Of a stretch of 64,000 nt of DNA, positions 26,055 through 34,992 are shown in pieces. The position numbers and the translations under genes are program-made. Position 1 is the stretch's first letter. Each line of letters begins with the position of its first letter. The notes beneath the pieces were generated by a model. It did no database searches. It was given only the letters and a program-made list of their open reading frames with translations, and was not told the DNA's origin. Source of the DNA: Streptomyces sp. NBC_00286 (GTDB taxonomy: Bacteria > Actinomycetota > Actinomycetes > Streptomycetales > Streptomycetaceae); assembly GCF_036173125.1 (NCBI RefSeq), contig NZ_CP108054.1:2356001-2420000 (forward strand), written 5' to 3'.

Positions 26055-26450
26055 GTGGATGTACAGCAGTTGGCCGAGTACCGCTACCGGGCTGTCCGCG
26101 AAGTGCTCGGCGGGTCTCCGATCGGTGAGGTCGCGGCCCGGTACGGCACCTCGCGCCAGACCCTGCACAGCTGGCGGCGGCGGTTCGAGCAGGAGGGCAT
26201 GCCCGGTCTGCTGGATCGCTCCCGCCGACCGTGGAACAGTCCCACGCGCCTGTCCGCCGAGGTTGAGGCCGAGATCTGCGAGCTGCGCCGCCGGCATCCC
26301 CGGTGGGGTGCCCGCCGGATCTCCCACGAGCTGTCCGGCCGCGGGCTGGAGTCGGCGCCGTCGCGGGCCACGGTCCACCGGGTGCTGTCCCGCAATGGCC
26401 TGGTCCGCGCCCAGGAACAGCAGCATCCGCGCAAGTACCGCCGGTGGCAG
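26055..26450 (+). pseudogene. truncated IS481-family transposase
   Basis: The first 130 residues are a typical IS481 N-terminus: HTH region EVLGGSPIGEVAARYGTSRQ, LHSWRRRFEQEG, LLDRSRRPWNSP, then RRHPRWGARRISHEL and a second HTH ending RVLSRNGLVRA. Similarity stops at about 26450, just where the DDE catalytic domain should begin, so no catalytic residues remain. What follows belongs to another broken gene on the opposite strand. Confidence 0.75.
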
Positions 26451-26519
26451 TCTTCGCACCAAACTCAACTGCCGCCGGGGCCCGCCGATTACGCCCCTTG
26501 CTGCCCCGGTCCGACGCGA

Positions 26520-26979
26520 TTACAGGCGCGTGGTGAACTTCCCGTCGGGCCGTTTGTGCGGCCAGCCGGGATCGGCGAGCTTGGTCATCTTCACCCGCAG
26601 CGGCTCCAGCTTCCCGCGCACCGCCACCTCAGGCCCCAGCTCCTCACCCACCGTCCTGACCTGCACCCGACGGCCGGCGGCCCGCACGATCTGAAGGATC
26701 CGGCGGTAGTCACCGGGCAGCGCGGCCTCGTCGCCGGTCTCACCGCGGTGCGGGATCAGCAGCACCGCACGCCCCGCCACCTGCGCTTTCATCGGGGCCG
26801 CCACCCCAGCGCCTCCGTATCAGCCCGGCCTTGTTCGGCCGGCGGTCGAGGACCAGCTCAGCGATCCCCAGCTCCTCCCGCTCGGCCTCGACCTCCTGAA
26901 GCCGCTTGGCCAGCTCCTCGGCGAGCGCGTCAAGTTCGCTACGGCGAGCCGTAATCCGCTCCAGGTCGGACATCCCCAT
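26520..26979 (-). pseudogene. frameshifted small protein gene of unknown function
   Basis: Two overlapping minus-strand frames make one protein: an N-terminal coiled coil (LERITARRSELDALAEELAK...) in one frame and, from about 26800, a C-terminal part in another (VAGRAVLLIPHRGE, LPGDYRRILQIVRAAG, LEPLRVKMTKLADPGW). The second part resembles a winged-helix segment of a family I have seen next to Streptomyces transposases. A frameshift near 26805-26830 splits it. Function is unknown. Confidence 0.6.
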
Positions 26980-27113
26980 ACCCTCCCCACGACCTCCGGC
27001 GCACCGACACGGTGACGGATCGTAGGCGGCCCGCTGACGCAGGCGCAGCAGAACCAGAGAACCGTCCTGGCCGAGCGGTCAAACGATCTTCACAGGTCGG
27101 CGTGCGTCGGCCG

Positions 27114-27656
27114 TCACGCGCGGTGCCGGGCGTCGAAGTGGGCGGAGTGGGCGGTCAGCTTGCCCAGCAGGTCGATGAGAGTGCGTTGCTCCTCTTCGCT
27201 GAGCGAGCCGGCCCATTCCTGTTCGCGCTCGTTGTGGGCCCGGAACGCGGTGGTGATCGCTTCCAGTCCGGCGTCCGTGAGGGCGAGCCGGACCGCGCGC
27301 CCGTCGTACGAGGCACGCTCCTTGCTGACCAGGCCGTCCCGCTCCAGGGTGTTCACCAGTGCCGATACGGCCGCCCTGCTCATACCGGAAAGCTCGGCGA
27401 CCTTCTTCGCCTCCACCGGGCCCGACAGCCAGATCGCGAACAGGATCCGGAAGCCCGGCCACGACCAGCCGCGAGGACGGTGCACGGTGGACTCTAGGTC
27501 GTACACGAGCATGTTGGCCGCCCGGTGCAGGGTGAGCACCAGCCGCATGGCGAGCGGGTCGACGCCGGGCAACTCCCGGCCGACGCGGTCGACGGCGTGG
27601 TCGATGAACGACCAGAAGTGCAGGTGCTCGCTGTCCGGGCCCGGCTGCTGGTTCAC
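27114..27656 (-). CDS. MarR-family regulator, likely HpaR-type repressor of the hpa operon
   Basis: 180 aa winged-HTH protein: RGWSWPGFRILFAIWLSG, then recognition helix KVAELSGMSRAAVSALVNTL and wing DGLVSKERASYDGRAVRLALTDAG. It is divergent from hpaCB, with a perfect 16-bp palindrome in the shared promoter region. GTG at 27656 is preferred; a TACACT -10-like box lies 6 bases upstream, so the mRNA may be leaderless. MarR proteins of this kind release DNA on binding aromatic acids; regulation by 4-hydroxyphenylacetate or homoprotocatechuate is inferred from position. Confidence 0.82.
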   Translation of the reverse strand: MNQQPGPDSEHLHFWSFIDHAVDRVGRELPGVDPLAMRLVLTLHRAANMLVYDLESTVHRPRGWSWPGFRILFAIWLSGPVEAKKVAELSGMSRAAVSALVNTLERDGLVSKERASYDGRAVRLALTDAGLEAITTAFRAHNEREQEWAGSLSEEEQRTLIDLLGKLTAHSAHFDARHRA

Positions 27657-27826
27657 ACCAGGAGTGTAGGCGGGCGGTCGGGCACGCCGTCGACTCGCGC
27701 GGGAAGCCGGGCCACCGACGGCGGAGAACCATGGGCCCACCTCATTCCCGCGATGTTTCCCGCGAGTAACGGATTCTTCGTCTCGGGGCTTCCCAAGCGC
27801 CCTCGTCACGAGTACGGTCCCCAATT

Positions 27827-27842
27827 AATCAAAGCTTTGATT
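27827..27842. promoter_or_regulatory. MarR-type operator between the regulator and hpaC
   Basis: AATCAAAGCTTTGATT is a perfect 16-bp palindrome, unusually A+T-rich for this genome. It lies 124 bases before hpaC and 170 before the marR start, in the only control region the divergent genes share. Confidence 0.75.
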
Positions 27843-27966
27843 ACTTGCTTTGGTCTATGTATCCACCGTTTCGCCCCTCCAGTCGACTGTCCACCGATCC
27901 CGAGAGGGCAGGTCTTCCCGGCCGCGCATCACGCTCGAAGCCCGGCCGGCTCCCAGGGAGTCCGCC

Positions 27967-28470
27967 ATGCCTGAATCACTCGCCCCACCCAGCCCCGGCG
28001 CGCTGCGTGCCTGCATGTCGCGGTTCGCGACCGGCGTCACCGTCGTGACGTACGCGGGCAACGACGGCCCGCGCGGCGCGACGATGAACTCCTTCACGTC
28101 CGTCTCCGCCGAACCCCCACTGGTGCTCATCAGCATCGCCCGCCGGGCCCGCTGCCACGACCAGCTCGTCGACCGGCCGTTCTGTGTGAACATCCTCGGC
28201 GCCGAACAGGAGCCGCTGGCCCGGCAGTTCGCCGGGGCAAAGGGCGCGGCGGAGCCCCGCTGGGTGGAGGGCGCCCGCGTCCCCCGCCTCGCGCATCCGC
28301 TCGCCTGGGCCGAGTGCGACCCGTGGCGCTCGTACGACGGCGGCGACCACACCCTCGTCCTCGGCCGCGTCACCGATCTCGGTCACCGCGACGGCGACGC
28401 CCTCACCTATGCCTGGAGCCGCTTCGGCACGGCGGCCGAGTCCGCCGACGGCATCGAACACCTCATCTGA
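27967..28470 (+). CDS. hpaC: flavin reductase component of 4-hydroxyphenylacetate 3-monooxygenase
   Basis: 167 aa flavin-reductase-like (FMN-binding split barrel) protein that supplies reduced FAD to HpaB. Visible features: MSRFATGVTVVTY, GPRGATMNSFTSVSAEPPLVL (flavin-binding strand) and FCVNILGAEQEPLARQFAG. ATG at 27967 has GGGAG 8 bases upstream; in-frame starts as far up as 27850 would overlap the operator region. First gene of the hpa operon, 39 bases before hpaB. Confidence 0.87.
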   Translation: MPESLAPPSPGALRACMSRFATGVTVVTYAGNDGPRGATMNSFTSVSAEPPLVLISIARRARCHDQLVDRPFCVNILGAEQEPLARQFAGAKGAAEPRWVEGARVPRLAHPLAWAECDPWRSYDGGDHTLVLGRVTDLGHRDGDALTYAWSRFGTAAESADGIEHLI

Positions 28471-28509
28471 ACGGCCCACTCACCCCCCGAGAACACCAGG
28501 AGCACGAAC

Positions 28510-29961
28510 ATGGCCGCACGCACCGGCAAGGAATACCTCGATCGCCTCGCCGCCTCCCGCCCCACCGTCCACATCCAGGGCGAGACCCTCACCGGCGGTG
28601 TCCAGGACCACCCCGCGTTCCGCAACGTGGTGCGCACCTATGCCGAGCTGTACGACCTCCAGCACTCCGCCGACCACAGAGACACCCTCACTTACAGCTC
28701 CCCCTCCTCCGGTGAGCCGGTCGGCACGTCTTTCCTCACCCCGAAGACGCCGGGAGACCTGGTCAAGCGCCGCAAGGCGTTCAAGGTGTGGGCCGACCAC
28801 AGCAACGGCATGCTCGGCCGCACCGGCGACTACATGAACAGTTCCCTGATGGCGCTCGCCTCGGCCGCCGACTGGTTCGCCCAGGCGAACCCGGCATTCG
28901 GCGAGAACATTCGCCGCTACTACGAGAAGGTCCGCGAAGAGGACCTGCTGTGCACCCACACCCTTATCCCGCCGCAGGTCAACCGGTCCGTCGCCGGTAC
29001 CCAGCAGGCCGGCGGCAAGCTGGCCGCGCGGATCGTGAAGGAGGACGACAACGGGGTCGTGATCCACGGTGCGCGCATGCTTGCCACCATCGCCCCGTTC
29101 GCCGACGAGATGCTCGTCTTCCCGTCCACGGTGCTGCGCGGCACCCCCGAGGACAAGCCGTACTCGTACGCCTTCGCCATCCCCAACGACGCCCCCGGCC
29201 TGCGCTACATCGCCCGCGAGCCCCTCGACCATGACCGCCCGCGCCACGACCACCCCCTGGCCTCCCGCTTCGAGGAGTCCGACTGCGTGGTCGTCTTCGA
29301 CAACGTGCACGTGCCCTACGAGCGCTGCTTCGCCCTCGGTGACGCCGAGCTGTGCAACGGCTTCTACACACAGACCTCGTCCGTGGTGCACATGACCCAC
29401 CAGGTCGTCACCCGCACCACCGCCAAGACCGAGTACGTGCTCGGCCTCGTGTCGCTGCTGACCGAGGCCATCGGCATCGAGCAGTTCCAGCACGTCCAGG
29501 AGGACATCGCCGAGATCATCACCACGCTGGAGATGCTGCGGGCCTTCCTGCGCGCCGCCGAGGCCGACGCCGAGCTCAACGAGCACGGCGTCCTCACCCC
29601 GGCCTTCGCCCCGCTCAACGCCGCCCGGAACCTCTACCCCAAGCTCTACCAGCGCTTCCCGCAGATCCTGCGCAAGCTCGGCGCCTCCGGTCTGATGGCC
29701 ACTCCGACCGAACTCGACATCACCGGCCCAGCCGCCGAGGACATCGAGGCGTACCTGCAGTCCGCGACCCTGACCGGCCCCGAGCGGGTCAGGCTCTTCC
29801 GCCTGGTGTGGGACACCTGCATCTCCGCGTTCTCAAGCCGCCAGGCGCTGTACGAGTACTACTTCTTCGGCGATCCGGTCCGTATGGCGGGCGCGTACGT
29901 GAAGTCCTACGACCGTGAGCCCCACAAGGCCAAGGTGCAGGCATTCCTGGAGCGCTCCTGA
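28510..29961 (+). CDS. hpaB: 4-hydroxyphenylacetate 3-monooxygenase, oxygenase component
   Basis: 483 aa FADH2-dependent hydroxylase of the acyl-CoA dehydrogenase fold; converts 4-hydroxyphenylacetate to 3,4-dihydroxyphenylacetate (homoprotocatechuate). The N-terminus GKEYLDRLAASRPTVHIQGE is the family hallmark, with GRTGDYMNSSLMALASA, HTLIPPQVNRSV and SSVVHMTHQVVTRTTAKTEY in the FAD and substrate regions. Full length for HpaB. Stop TGA shares one base with the next ATG (TGATG), so translation is coupled. Confidence 0.92.
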   Translation: MAARTGKEYLDRLAASRPTVHIQGETLTGGVQDHPAFRNVVRTYAELYDLQHSADHRDTLTYSSPSSGEPVGTSFLTPKTPGDLVKRRKAFKVWADHSNGMLGRTGDYMNSSLMALASAADWFAQANPAFGENIRRYYEKVREEDLLCTHTLIPPQVNRSVAGTQQAGGKLAARIVKEDDNGVVIHGARMLATIAPFADEMLVFPSTVLRGTPEDKPYSYAFAIPNDAPGLRYIAREPLDHDRPRHDHPLASRFEESDCVVVFDNVHVPYERCFALGDAELCNGFYTQTSSVVHMTHQVVTRTTAKTEYVLGLVSLLTEAIGIEQFQHVQEDIAEIITTLEMLRAFLRAAEADAELNEHGVLTPAFAPLNAARNLYPKLYQRFPQILRKLGASGLMATPTELDITGPAAEDIEAYLQSATLTGPERVRLFRLVWDTCISAFSSRQALYEYYFFGDPVRMAGAYVKSYDREPHKAKVQAFLERS

Positions 29962-31391
29962 TGACGCACCCGCTCGGGAACCCGCCGACGAAGATCATCG
30001 CGGTCCACCTCAACTACCCCAGTCGGGCGAGGGAACGCGGCCGGACTCCCTCCCAGCCGTCGTACTTCCTGAAGCCGCCGTCGTCCCTGGCGGGCACGAA
30101 GGAGGCGATCGTCCGCCCCGCCGGGTGCGAACTCCTCGGCTTCGAGGGGGAGATCGCCCTCGTGATCGGCTCTCGCGCGCAGCGTGTGGCACCGGAGGAC
30201 GGCTGGTCGTACGTCCGCTGGGTGACGGCCGCGAACGACGCGGGTGTGTACGACCTGCGCTACGCCGACCGGGGCTCCAACCTCCGTTCCAAGGGCGCGG
30301 ACGGCTTCACGCCGATCGGACCGCGCCTGCTGGACGCCCGCCGAATGGACCCGGCCGCACTGCGGTTGCGAACCTGGGTGAACGGCGAGGTGGTGCAGGA
30401 CGACACGACGGACGCACTCCTGTTCCCCTTCGGGCAGCTCGTCGCCGACCTGTCACGGCTGGTCACCCTGGAACCGGGGGACGTCATCCTCACCGGCACC
30501 CCGGCAGGCGCCTCTGTCGTGCGGCCCGGGGACCTCGTGGAGGTCGAGGTCACCGGCGGAGAGCTCTCCACCGGGCGGCTGCGCAACCCGATCGCCGAAG
30601 GTGACACGCTCGCTCCGTACGGCGCGATGCCCAGGACCGACCCGGCCGAGCGGGAGGCCGCCTACGGAGCCGCCTACGAACCGATGCCGCTGCTCCCCCC
30701 GGGACTGGCCGACGGGCTGCGCTCGGTCGCCGTCGCCACCCTCAGTGCACAACTGCGGGGGCGTGGGCTGCCGCACATGTCGATCGACGACGTGCGCCCT
30801 CTCACACCCGGCACACGCATGGTGGGTGTCGCCCACACTCTGCGCTACCTGCCACTGCGTGAGGACCTCTTCAAGCAGTACGGCACCGGAATGAACGCCC
30901 AGAAGCGGGCCATCGAGGAGCTGCGCCCCGGACACGTCCTGGTGATGGACGCCCGGCGCGATCCGACCGCCGGCACGCTCGGCGACATCCTCGCGCTGCG
31001 GGCCGCCAGGCGGGGCGCTGCCGGGGTCGTCACCGACGGCGCGGTCCGCGACAGCGCCGCCGTCGCCGGCCTGGGCCTGCCGGTGTACGCGGCAAGCAGA
31101 CACCCCTCCGTCCTGGGCCGCCGGCATGTCCCCTGGGACACCGGCGTACCGGTCGGGTGCGGCGGGGCCCTGGTGCAGCCGGGGGACCTGATCGTCGGCG
31201 ACGACGACGGCGTGATCGTCGTGCCCCCCGACCTGGCCGACGAGCTGATCGCCGACTGCCGCGAGCAGGAACGGCAGGAGCGTTTCATCACCGAGCAGGT
31301 CGCCGCGGGCGAGAGCGTCGACGGCCTCTATCCGCTGGGCCCGGCCTGGCGGGACGCCTACGAGAACTGGTGCAAGGGAGAAACACAGTGA
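29961..31391 (+). CDS. fusion of a FAH-family isomerase/decarboxylase and an RraA-like aldolase
   Basis: 476 aa two-domain protein. Residues 1-220 are a fumarylacetoacetate-hydrolase-like domain (metal ligands in FEGEIALVIG and NDAGVYDLR; SKGADGFTPIGPRL; PGDVILTGTPAG) of the HpaG type, expected to isomerise/decarboxylate the ring-cleavage product. Residues 255-476 are an RraA/HMG-aldolase-like domain with TLGDILALRAARRG and DGAVRDSAAVAGLGLPVYA, the Gly...Arg-Asp motif of class II pyruvate aldolases. In enteric bacteria HpaG is two fused FAH halves; here the second half is replaced by RraA. It overlaps hpaB by 1 base and the next gene by 4. The function of each half is inferred. Confidence 0.82.
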   Translation: MTHPLGNPPTKIIAVHLNYPSRARERGRTPSQPSYFLKPPSSLAGTKEAIVRPAGCELLGFEGEIALVIGSRAQRVAPEDGWSYVRWVTAANDAGVYDLRYADRGSNLRSKGADGFTPIGPRLLDARRMDPAALRLRTWVNGEVVQDDTTDALLFPFGQLVADLSRLVTLEPGDVILTGTPAGASVVRPGDLVEVEVTGGELSTGRLRNPIAEGDTLAPYGAMPRTDPAEREAAYGAAYEPMPLLPPGLADGLRSVAVATLSAQLRGRGLPHMSIDDVRPLTPGTRMVGVAHTLRYLPLREDLFKQYGTGMNAQKRAIEELRPGHVLVMDARRDPTAGTLGDILALRAARRGAAGVVTDGAVRDSAAVAGLGLPVYAASRHPSVLGRRHVPWDTGVPVGCGGALVQPGDLIVGDDDGVIVVPPDLADELIADCREQERQERFITEQVAAGESVDGLYPLGPAWRDAYENWCKGETQ

Positions 31392-32320
31392 AGTTCCGCA
31401 GCGACCCTTCGGCGATCCGCGGGTCCATCGCCCCCGTCGTCACGCCGTTCACCGCGCAGGGCGCCGTCGACCATGACGGCCTGCGCGCCCTGATCCGCTT
31501 CCAGCTGGAGTCCGGTTCGCACGGCATCTCGCTCGGCGGCTCGACGGGCGAGCCGAGCGCGCAGAGCGTCGCCGAGCGAATCGCGGGGATGCGCACCGCT
31601 GTCGAGGAGATCGGCGACCGGGTGGCCTTCCTGCCCGGCACGGGCTCGCACAAGCTGGACGAAACCCTCGAACTCACCGCAGCAGCACAGGAGTTGGGTG
31701 CGGACGCGGCGCTGGTCATCACGCCGTACTACGCGCGGCCCACCCAGGAGGCCCTCTACCAGTGGTACGCAAGGGTGGCCCGGGAGTTCCCGGACCTGCC
31801 GATCGTCGCCTACAACGTGCCCTCCCGCACGGCCGTCGACATCGCGCCGGAGACGGTGAAGCGGCTGTTCACCGACTTCGAGAACTTCGTCGGGGTCAAG
31901 GAGACCACGAAGGACTTCGAGCACTTCTCCCGTGTGCTGCACGCCTGCGGACGCTCGCTGCTGGTGTGGTCGGGCATCGAGTTGCTGTGCCTGCCGCTGC
32001 TGGCGCTGGGCGGGGCGGGGTTCGTGTCGGCGGTCGCCAATCTCGCGCCGAATGCCGTGGCCCGCATGTACGAGCTGTGGGAGGCGGGCGAGTTCGACGC
32101 CGCCCGTGATCTGCACTACCGGCTCCACCCGCTGGTCGACCTGTTGTTCGTCGAGACGAACCCCGCGCCCGCGAAGTGGGTGCTGGCCCGGCAGGGGCGC
32201 ATCGCCTCGGACCTCGTCCGTCCGCCGCTGACCACGCCCACCGAGGCCGGTCTGACGAAGATCCGCGCGCTGCTCGCCGAGGGCGGCGACCTCACCGCAC
32301 CGATCGGAGCCGACAAGTGA
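31388..32320 (+). CDS. dihydrodipicolinate synthase/N-acetylneuraminate lyase family aldolase
   Basis: 310 aa TIM-barrel class I aldolase. The Schiff-base lysine is in GVKETTKDF (about residue 166), the catalytic Tyr in IVAYNVPSRTA, and the carboxylate-binding loop is GGSTGEPSAQS. In this operon it probably cleaves 4-hydroxy-2-oxoheptane-1,7-dioate to pyruvate and succinic semialdehyde, a job done by HpaI (a different fold) in enteric bacteria; no HpaI homologue is present. A lysine-biosynthetic DapA is less likely because of the context. GTG start overlaps the previous stop (GTGA). Confidence 0.82.
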   Translation: MKFRSDPSAIRGSIAPVVTPFTAQGAVDHDGLRALIRFQLESGSHGISLGGSTGEPSAQSVAERIAGMRTAVEEIGDRVAFLPGTGSHKLDETLELTAAAQELGADAALVITPYYARPTQEALYQWYARVAREFPDLPIVAYNVPSRTAVDIAPETVKRLFTDFENFVGVKETTKDFEHFSRVLHACGRSLLVWSGIELLCLPLLALGGAGFVSAVANLAPNAVARMYELWEAGEFDAARDLHYRLHPLVDLLFVETNPAPAKWVLARQGRIASDLVRPPLTTPTEAGLTKIRALLAEGGDLTAPIGADK

Positions 32321-33798
32321 CCCCTGAGAACCTGCCATCGTTCATCCGGCACTGGATCGGCGGCGACCTGGTCGACGCCGCCGACGGCCGTACCTTCGAC
32401 GTTTGCGACCCGGTCTCCAACACGGCTTACGCCCAGGCCGCGCGGGGCTCGGCGGCCGACGTCGACCGTGCCGTGGGAGCGGCCCGCGCCGCCTTCCCCG
32501 CCTGGGCGGGCCTGTCCAACCGGGCACGCGCGAACATCCTGTACCGCATCGCCGACGCCGTCGAGGCGCGGCATGACCGGCTCGCCGGTTTCGAGACGTA
32601 CGACACCGGACTGCCGATCACCCAGGCGAAGGGGCAGGCCCGGCGTGCGGCGGAGAACTTCCGATACTTCGCGGACGTCATCGTCGGGCTCGGCGAGGAG
32701 GCCTTCCGGCAGGGCGGGGAGCAGTTCAGCTACGTCGTCCGGCAGCCGGTCGGGGTGGCGGGGCTGATCACGCCGTGGAACACGCCGTTCATGCTGGAGA
32801 GCTGGAAGCTGGCCCCGGCCCTGGCGTCCGGCTGCACCCTGGTCCTGAAGCCGGCCGAGTGGACCCCGCTGTCCGCGTCGCTGTGGCCGGAGATTTTCGC
32901 CGAGGCCGGCGTCCCCGCGGGCGTCGTCAACATCGTCCACGGCATCGGCGAGGAGGCGGGCCAGGCGCTGGTCGACCATCCGGACGTACCGCTGATCTCC
33001 TTCACCGGCTCCACGGACACCGGCCGCCACATCATCCGCTCCAGCGCCCAGCACCTGAAGACCACCTCCATGGAGCTGGGCGGCAAGTCCCCGGCCGTCG
33101 TCTTTGCCGACGCCGACCTCGAAGCCGCTCTGGACTCCATCGTGTTCGGCGTGTTCTCCCTCAACGGCGAGCGCTGCACGGCCGGTTCACGGGTCCTGGT
33201 GGAGCGGCCGGTGTACGAGGAGTTCACCCGCCGGCTCGGCGAGCGTGCGGCGAACGTCCGCGTCGGGCTGCCCTCCGATCCGGCGACCGAGGTCGGCGCG
33301 CTGGTCCACCCCGAGCACTACGAACGCGTCCAGAACTACGTCGAGATCGGCAAGAAGGAGGCCCGTCTGGTCGCAGGTGGCAGCCGCCCCGCCCATCTGG
33401 CCGACGGCAACTACCTCCAGCCCACCGTCTTCGCCGACGTCGAGCGCGACGCCCGCATCTTCCAGGAAGAGATCTTCGGCCCGGTCGTCGCCGTGGCACC
33501 CTTCGACGACGAGGCGGAGGCGATCGAGCTCGCCAACGCCACCCAGTTCGGCCTGGCCGCCTACATCTGGACCTCGGACCTCAAGCGCGGCCACCGCATC
33601 GCGCACGCCGTCGAGTCCGGGATGATCTGGCTCAACTCCCACAACGTCCGCGACCTGCGCACCCCCTTCGGTGGCGTCAAGGCCTCCGGTGTCGGCCGCG
33701 AGGGCGGCGCCCACTCCATCGATTTCTACACCGAGTCGAAGATCGTCCACGTCGCCCTCGGCGATGTCCACACTCCCCGCTTCGGAGCCCCCGCATGA
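32317..33798 (+). CDS. hpaE: 5-carboxymethyl-2-hydroxymuconate semialdehyde dehydrogenase
   Basis: 493 aa NAD-dependent aldehyde dehydrogenase; oxidises the ring-fission semialdehyde. Conserved: TPWNTPFMLESWKLAPALA, LKPAEWTPLSA, FTGSTDTGRHI, catalytic Glu in MELGGKSPAVVF, catalytic Cys in NGERCTAGSRVLVE, and EEIFGPVVAVAPF. HpaE assignment follows from homology pattern and its place between the aldolase and hpaD. GTG at 32317 overlaps the previous stop; it overlaps hpaD by 4 bases. Confidence 0.9.
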   Translation: MTPENLPSFIRHWIGGDLVDAADGRTFDVCDPVSNTAYAQAARGSAADVDRAVGAARAAFPAWAGLSNRARANILYRIADAVEARHDRLAGFETYDTGLPITQAKGQARRAAENFRYFADVIVGLGEEAFRQGGEQFSYVVRQPVGVAGLITPWNTPFMLESWKLAPALASGCTLVLKPAEWTPLSASLWPEIFAEAGVPAGVVNIVHGIGEEAGQALVDHPDVPLISFTGSTDTGRHIIRSSAQHLKTTSMELGGKSPAVVFADADLEAALDSIVFGVFSLNGERCTAGSRVLVERPVYEEFTRRLGERAANVRVGLPSDPATEVGALVHPEHYERVQNYVEIGKKEARLVAGGSRPAHLADGNYLQPTVFADVERDARIFQEEIFGPVVAVAPFDDEAEAIELANATQFGLAAYIWTSDLKRGHRIAHAVESGMIWLNSHNVRDLRTPFGGVKASGVGREGGAHSIDFYTESKIVHVALGDVHTPRFGAPA

Positions 33799-34808
33799 GC
33801 ATGCACCCGCACCCGAACGCACCCGACGTCATCCGCTCCGCCTACGCCCAGCTCGCCGTGACCGACCTCGGCGCCGCCCGCTGGTTCTGGGTCGACATGC
33901 TCGGCTTCCACGTCCAGCACGAGACCGCCGACTCCCTCTACCTGCGCGGCACCGACGAACTCACGCACCACTCCCTGGTGCTGCGCAAGGGCGCCGTCGC
34001 CGCCCTCGACCACATCTCCTACCGCGTCCGCACCCCGGACGACGTCGACAAGGCCGAGAAGTTCTTCCGCAGGCTCGGCCGCCCGGTGAAGCGGCTGAAG
34101 AAGGGGGAGGGCACGCACGGCGTGGGCGAGGCCGTGCGCGTCATCGACCCGCTGGGCTTCCCAGTGGAGTTCTTCCACGAGATCGAGCGCGCCGAACGCC
34201 TCATCCAGCGCTACGACCTCCGCCACGGCGCCGAGATCGCCCGCCTGGACCACTTCAACATCTGCACCCCCGACATCCCCGCCGCCTACGCCCACTACAA
34301 GTCACTCGGTTTCGGCTGCTCGGAGACCATCGAGGGCGACGAGCACGAGCTGTACGCGGCGTGGATGTACCGCAAGCAGACCGTCCACGACGTCGCCTTC
34401 ACCGGCGGTGCGGGCCCGCGCCTGCACCACCTGGGTGTGGCCACCCACGAGTCCCACCAGGTGTTGCGATGCGCCGACCTGTTCGGGTCGATCCGCAAGG
34501 AGCACCACATCGAACGTGGGCCAGGCCGGCACGGCGTCTCCAACGCCTTCTACCTGTACCTGAGGGACCCCGACGGCCACCGCGTGGAGATCTACACCTC
34601 GGACTACTACACCGGTGACCCGGACCACGAGACGTACCGCTGGAACGTGCGCGACGACCGCCGCCGCGACTTCTGGGGCAACGCCGTCATCAAGTCCTGG
34701 TACAAGGATGCCGCCCCCGTCCTCGACCTGGACGGACGCCCGCAGCCCGTGACCGACACCGTCCTCGACGAGTCCGCGGTTCAGGTGGGTGCGGACGGCC
34801 TCGGCTGA
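33795..34808 (+). CDS. hpaD: 3,4-dihydroxyphenylacetate 2,3-dioxygenase (extradiol, VOC type)
   Basis: 337 aa type I extradiol dioxygenase with two VOC modules. The metal triad is His153 (LDHFNICTPD), His212 (RLHHLGVAT) and Glu265 (HRVEIYTSDYY), each exactly two residues below the His155/His214/Glu267 of the Brevibacterium/Arthrobacter homoprotocatechuate enzymes. It opens the aromatic ring of homoprotocatechuate. Last gene of the overlapping hpa block. No hpaF (4-OT-like isomerase) or hpaH hydratase follows. Confidence 0.92.
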   Translation: MSMHPHPNAPDVIRSAYAQLAVTDLGAARWFWVDMLGFHVQHETADSLYLRGTDELTHHSLVLRKGAVAALDHISYRVRTPDDVDKAEKFFRRLGRPVKRLKKGEGTHGVGEAVRVIDPLGFPVEFFHEIERAERLIQRYDLRHGAEIARLDHFNICTPDIPAAYAHYKSLGFGCSETIEGDEHELYAAWMYRKQTVHDVAFTGGAGPRLHHLGVATHESHQVLRCADLFGSIRKEHHIERGPGRHGVSNAFYLYLRDPDGHRVEIYTSDYYTGDPDHETYRWNVRDDRRRDFWGNAVIKSWYKDAAPVLDLDGRPQPVTDTVLDESAVQVGADGLG

Positions 34809-34912
34809 CGCTCCGGGCGGTGGGGGCCCGGAGGTGCTTCGAGCCCTTCCGGGACCCCTCGCCGCGCCCTCGACAGACACGGGATCTTCTCATACATCCC
34901 ATTCATCACACT

Positions 34913-34945
34913 TTGTAAAAACCGGATACGACAGTTACTATCCGG
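34913..34945 (+). promoter_or_regulatory. promoter with overlapping inverted repeat upstream of the AraC-type gene
   Basis: TTGTAA (34913-34918) and TACTAT (34936-34941) are 17 bases apart. The inverted repeat CCGGATA-N10-TATCCGG (34922-34928, 34939-34945) overlaps the -10, so a bound protein would block transcription. The leader to the ATG is about 45 bases. Confidence 0.6.
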
Positions 34946-34992
34946 CGGCACGCCTACCTGCCGGCTTGCCGAAGGGCCCGCAGAGGAGACCC

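Noticed and set aside
31388..32320. dapA (lysine biosynthesis dihydrodipicolinate synthase)
   Set aside because: Family fold fits, but it overlaps both neighbours inside a hydroxyphenylacetate operon, so a catabolic aldolase role is more likely.
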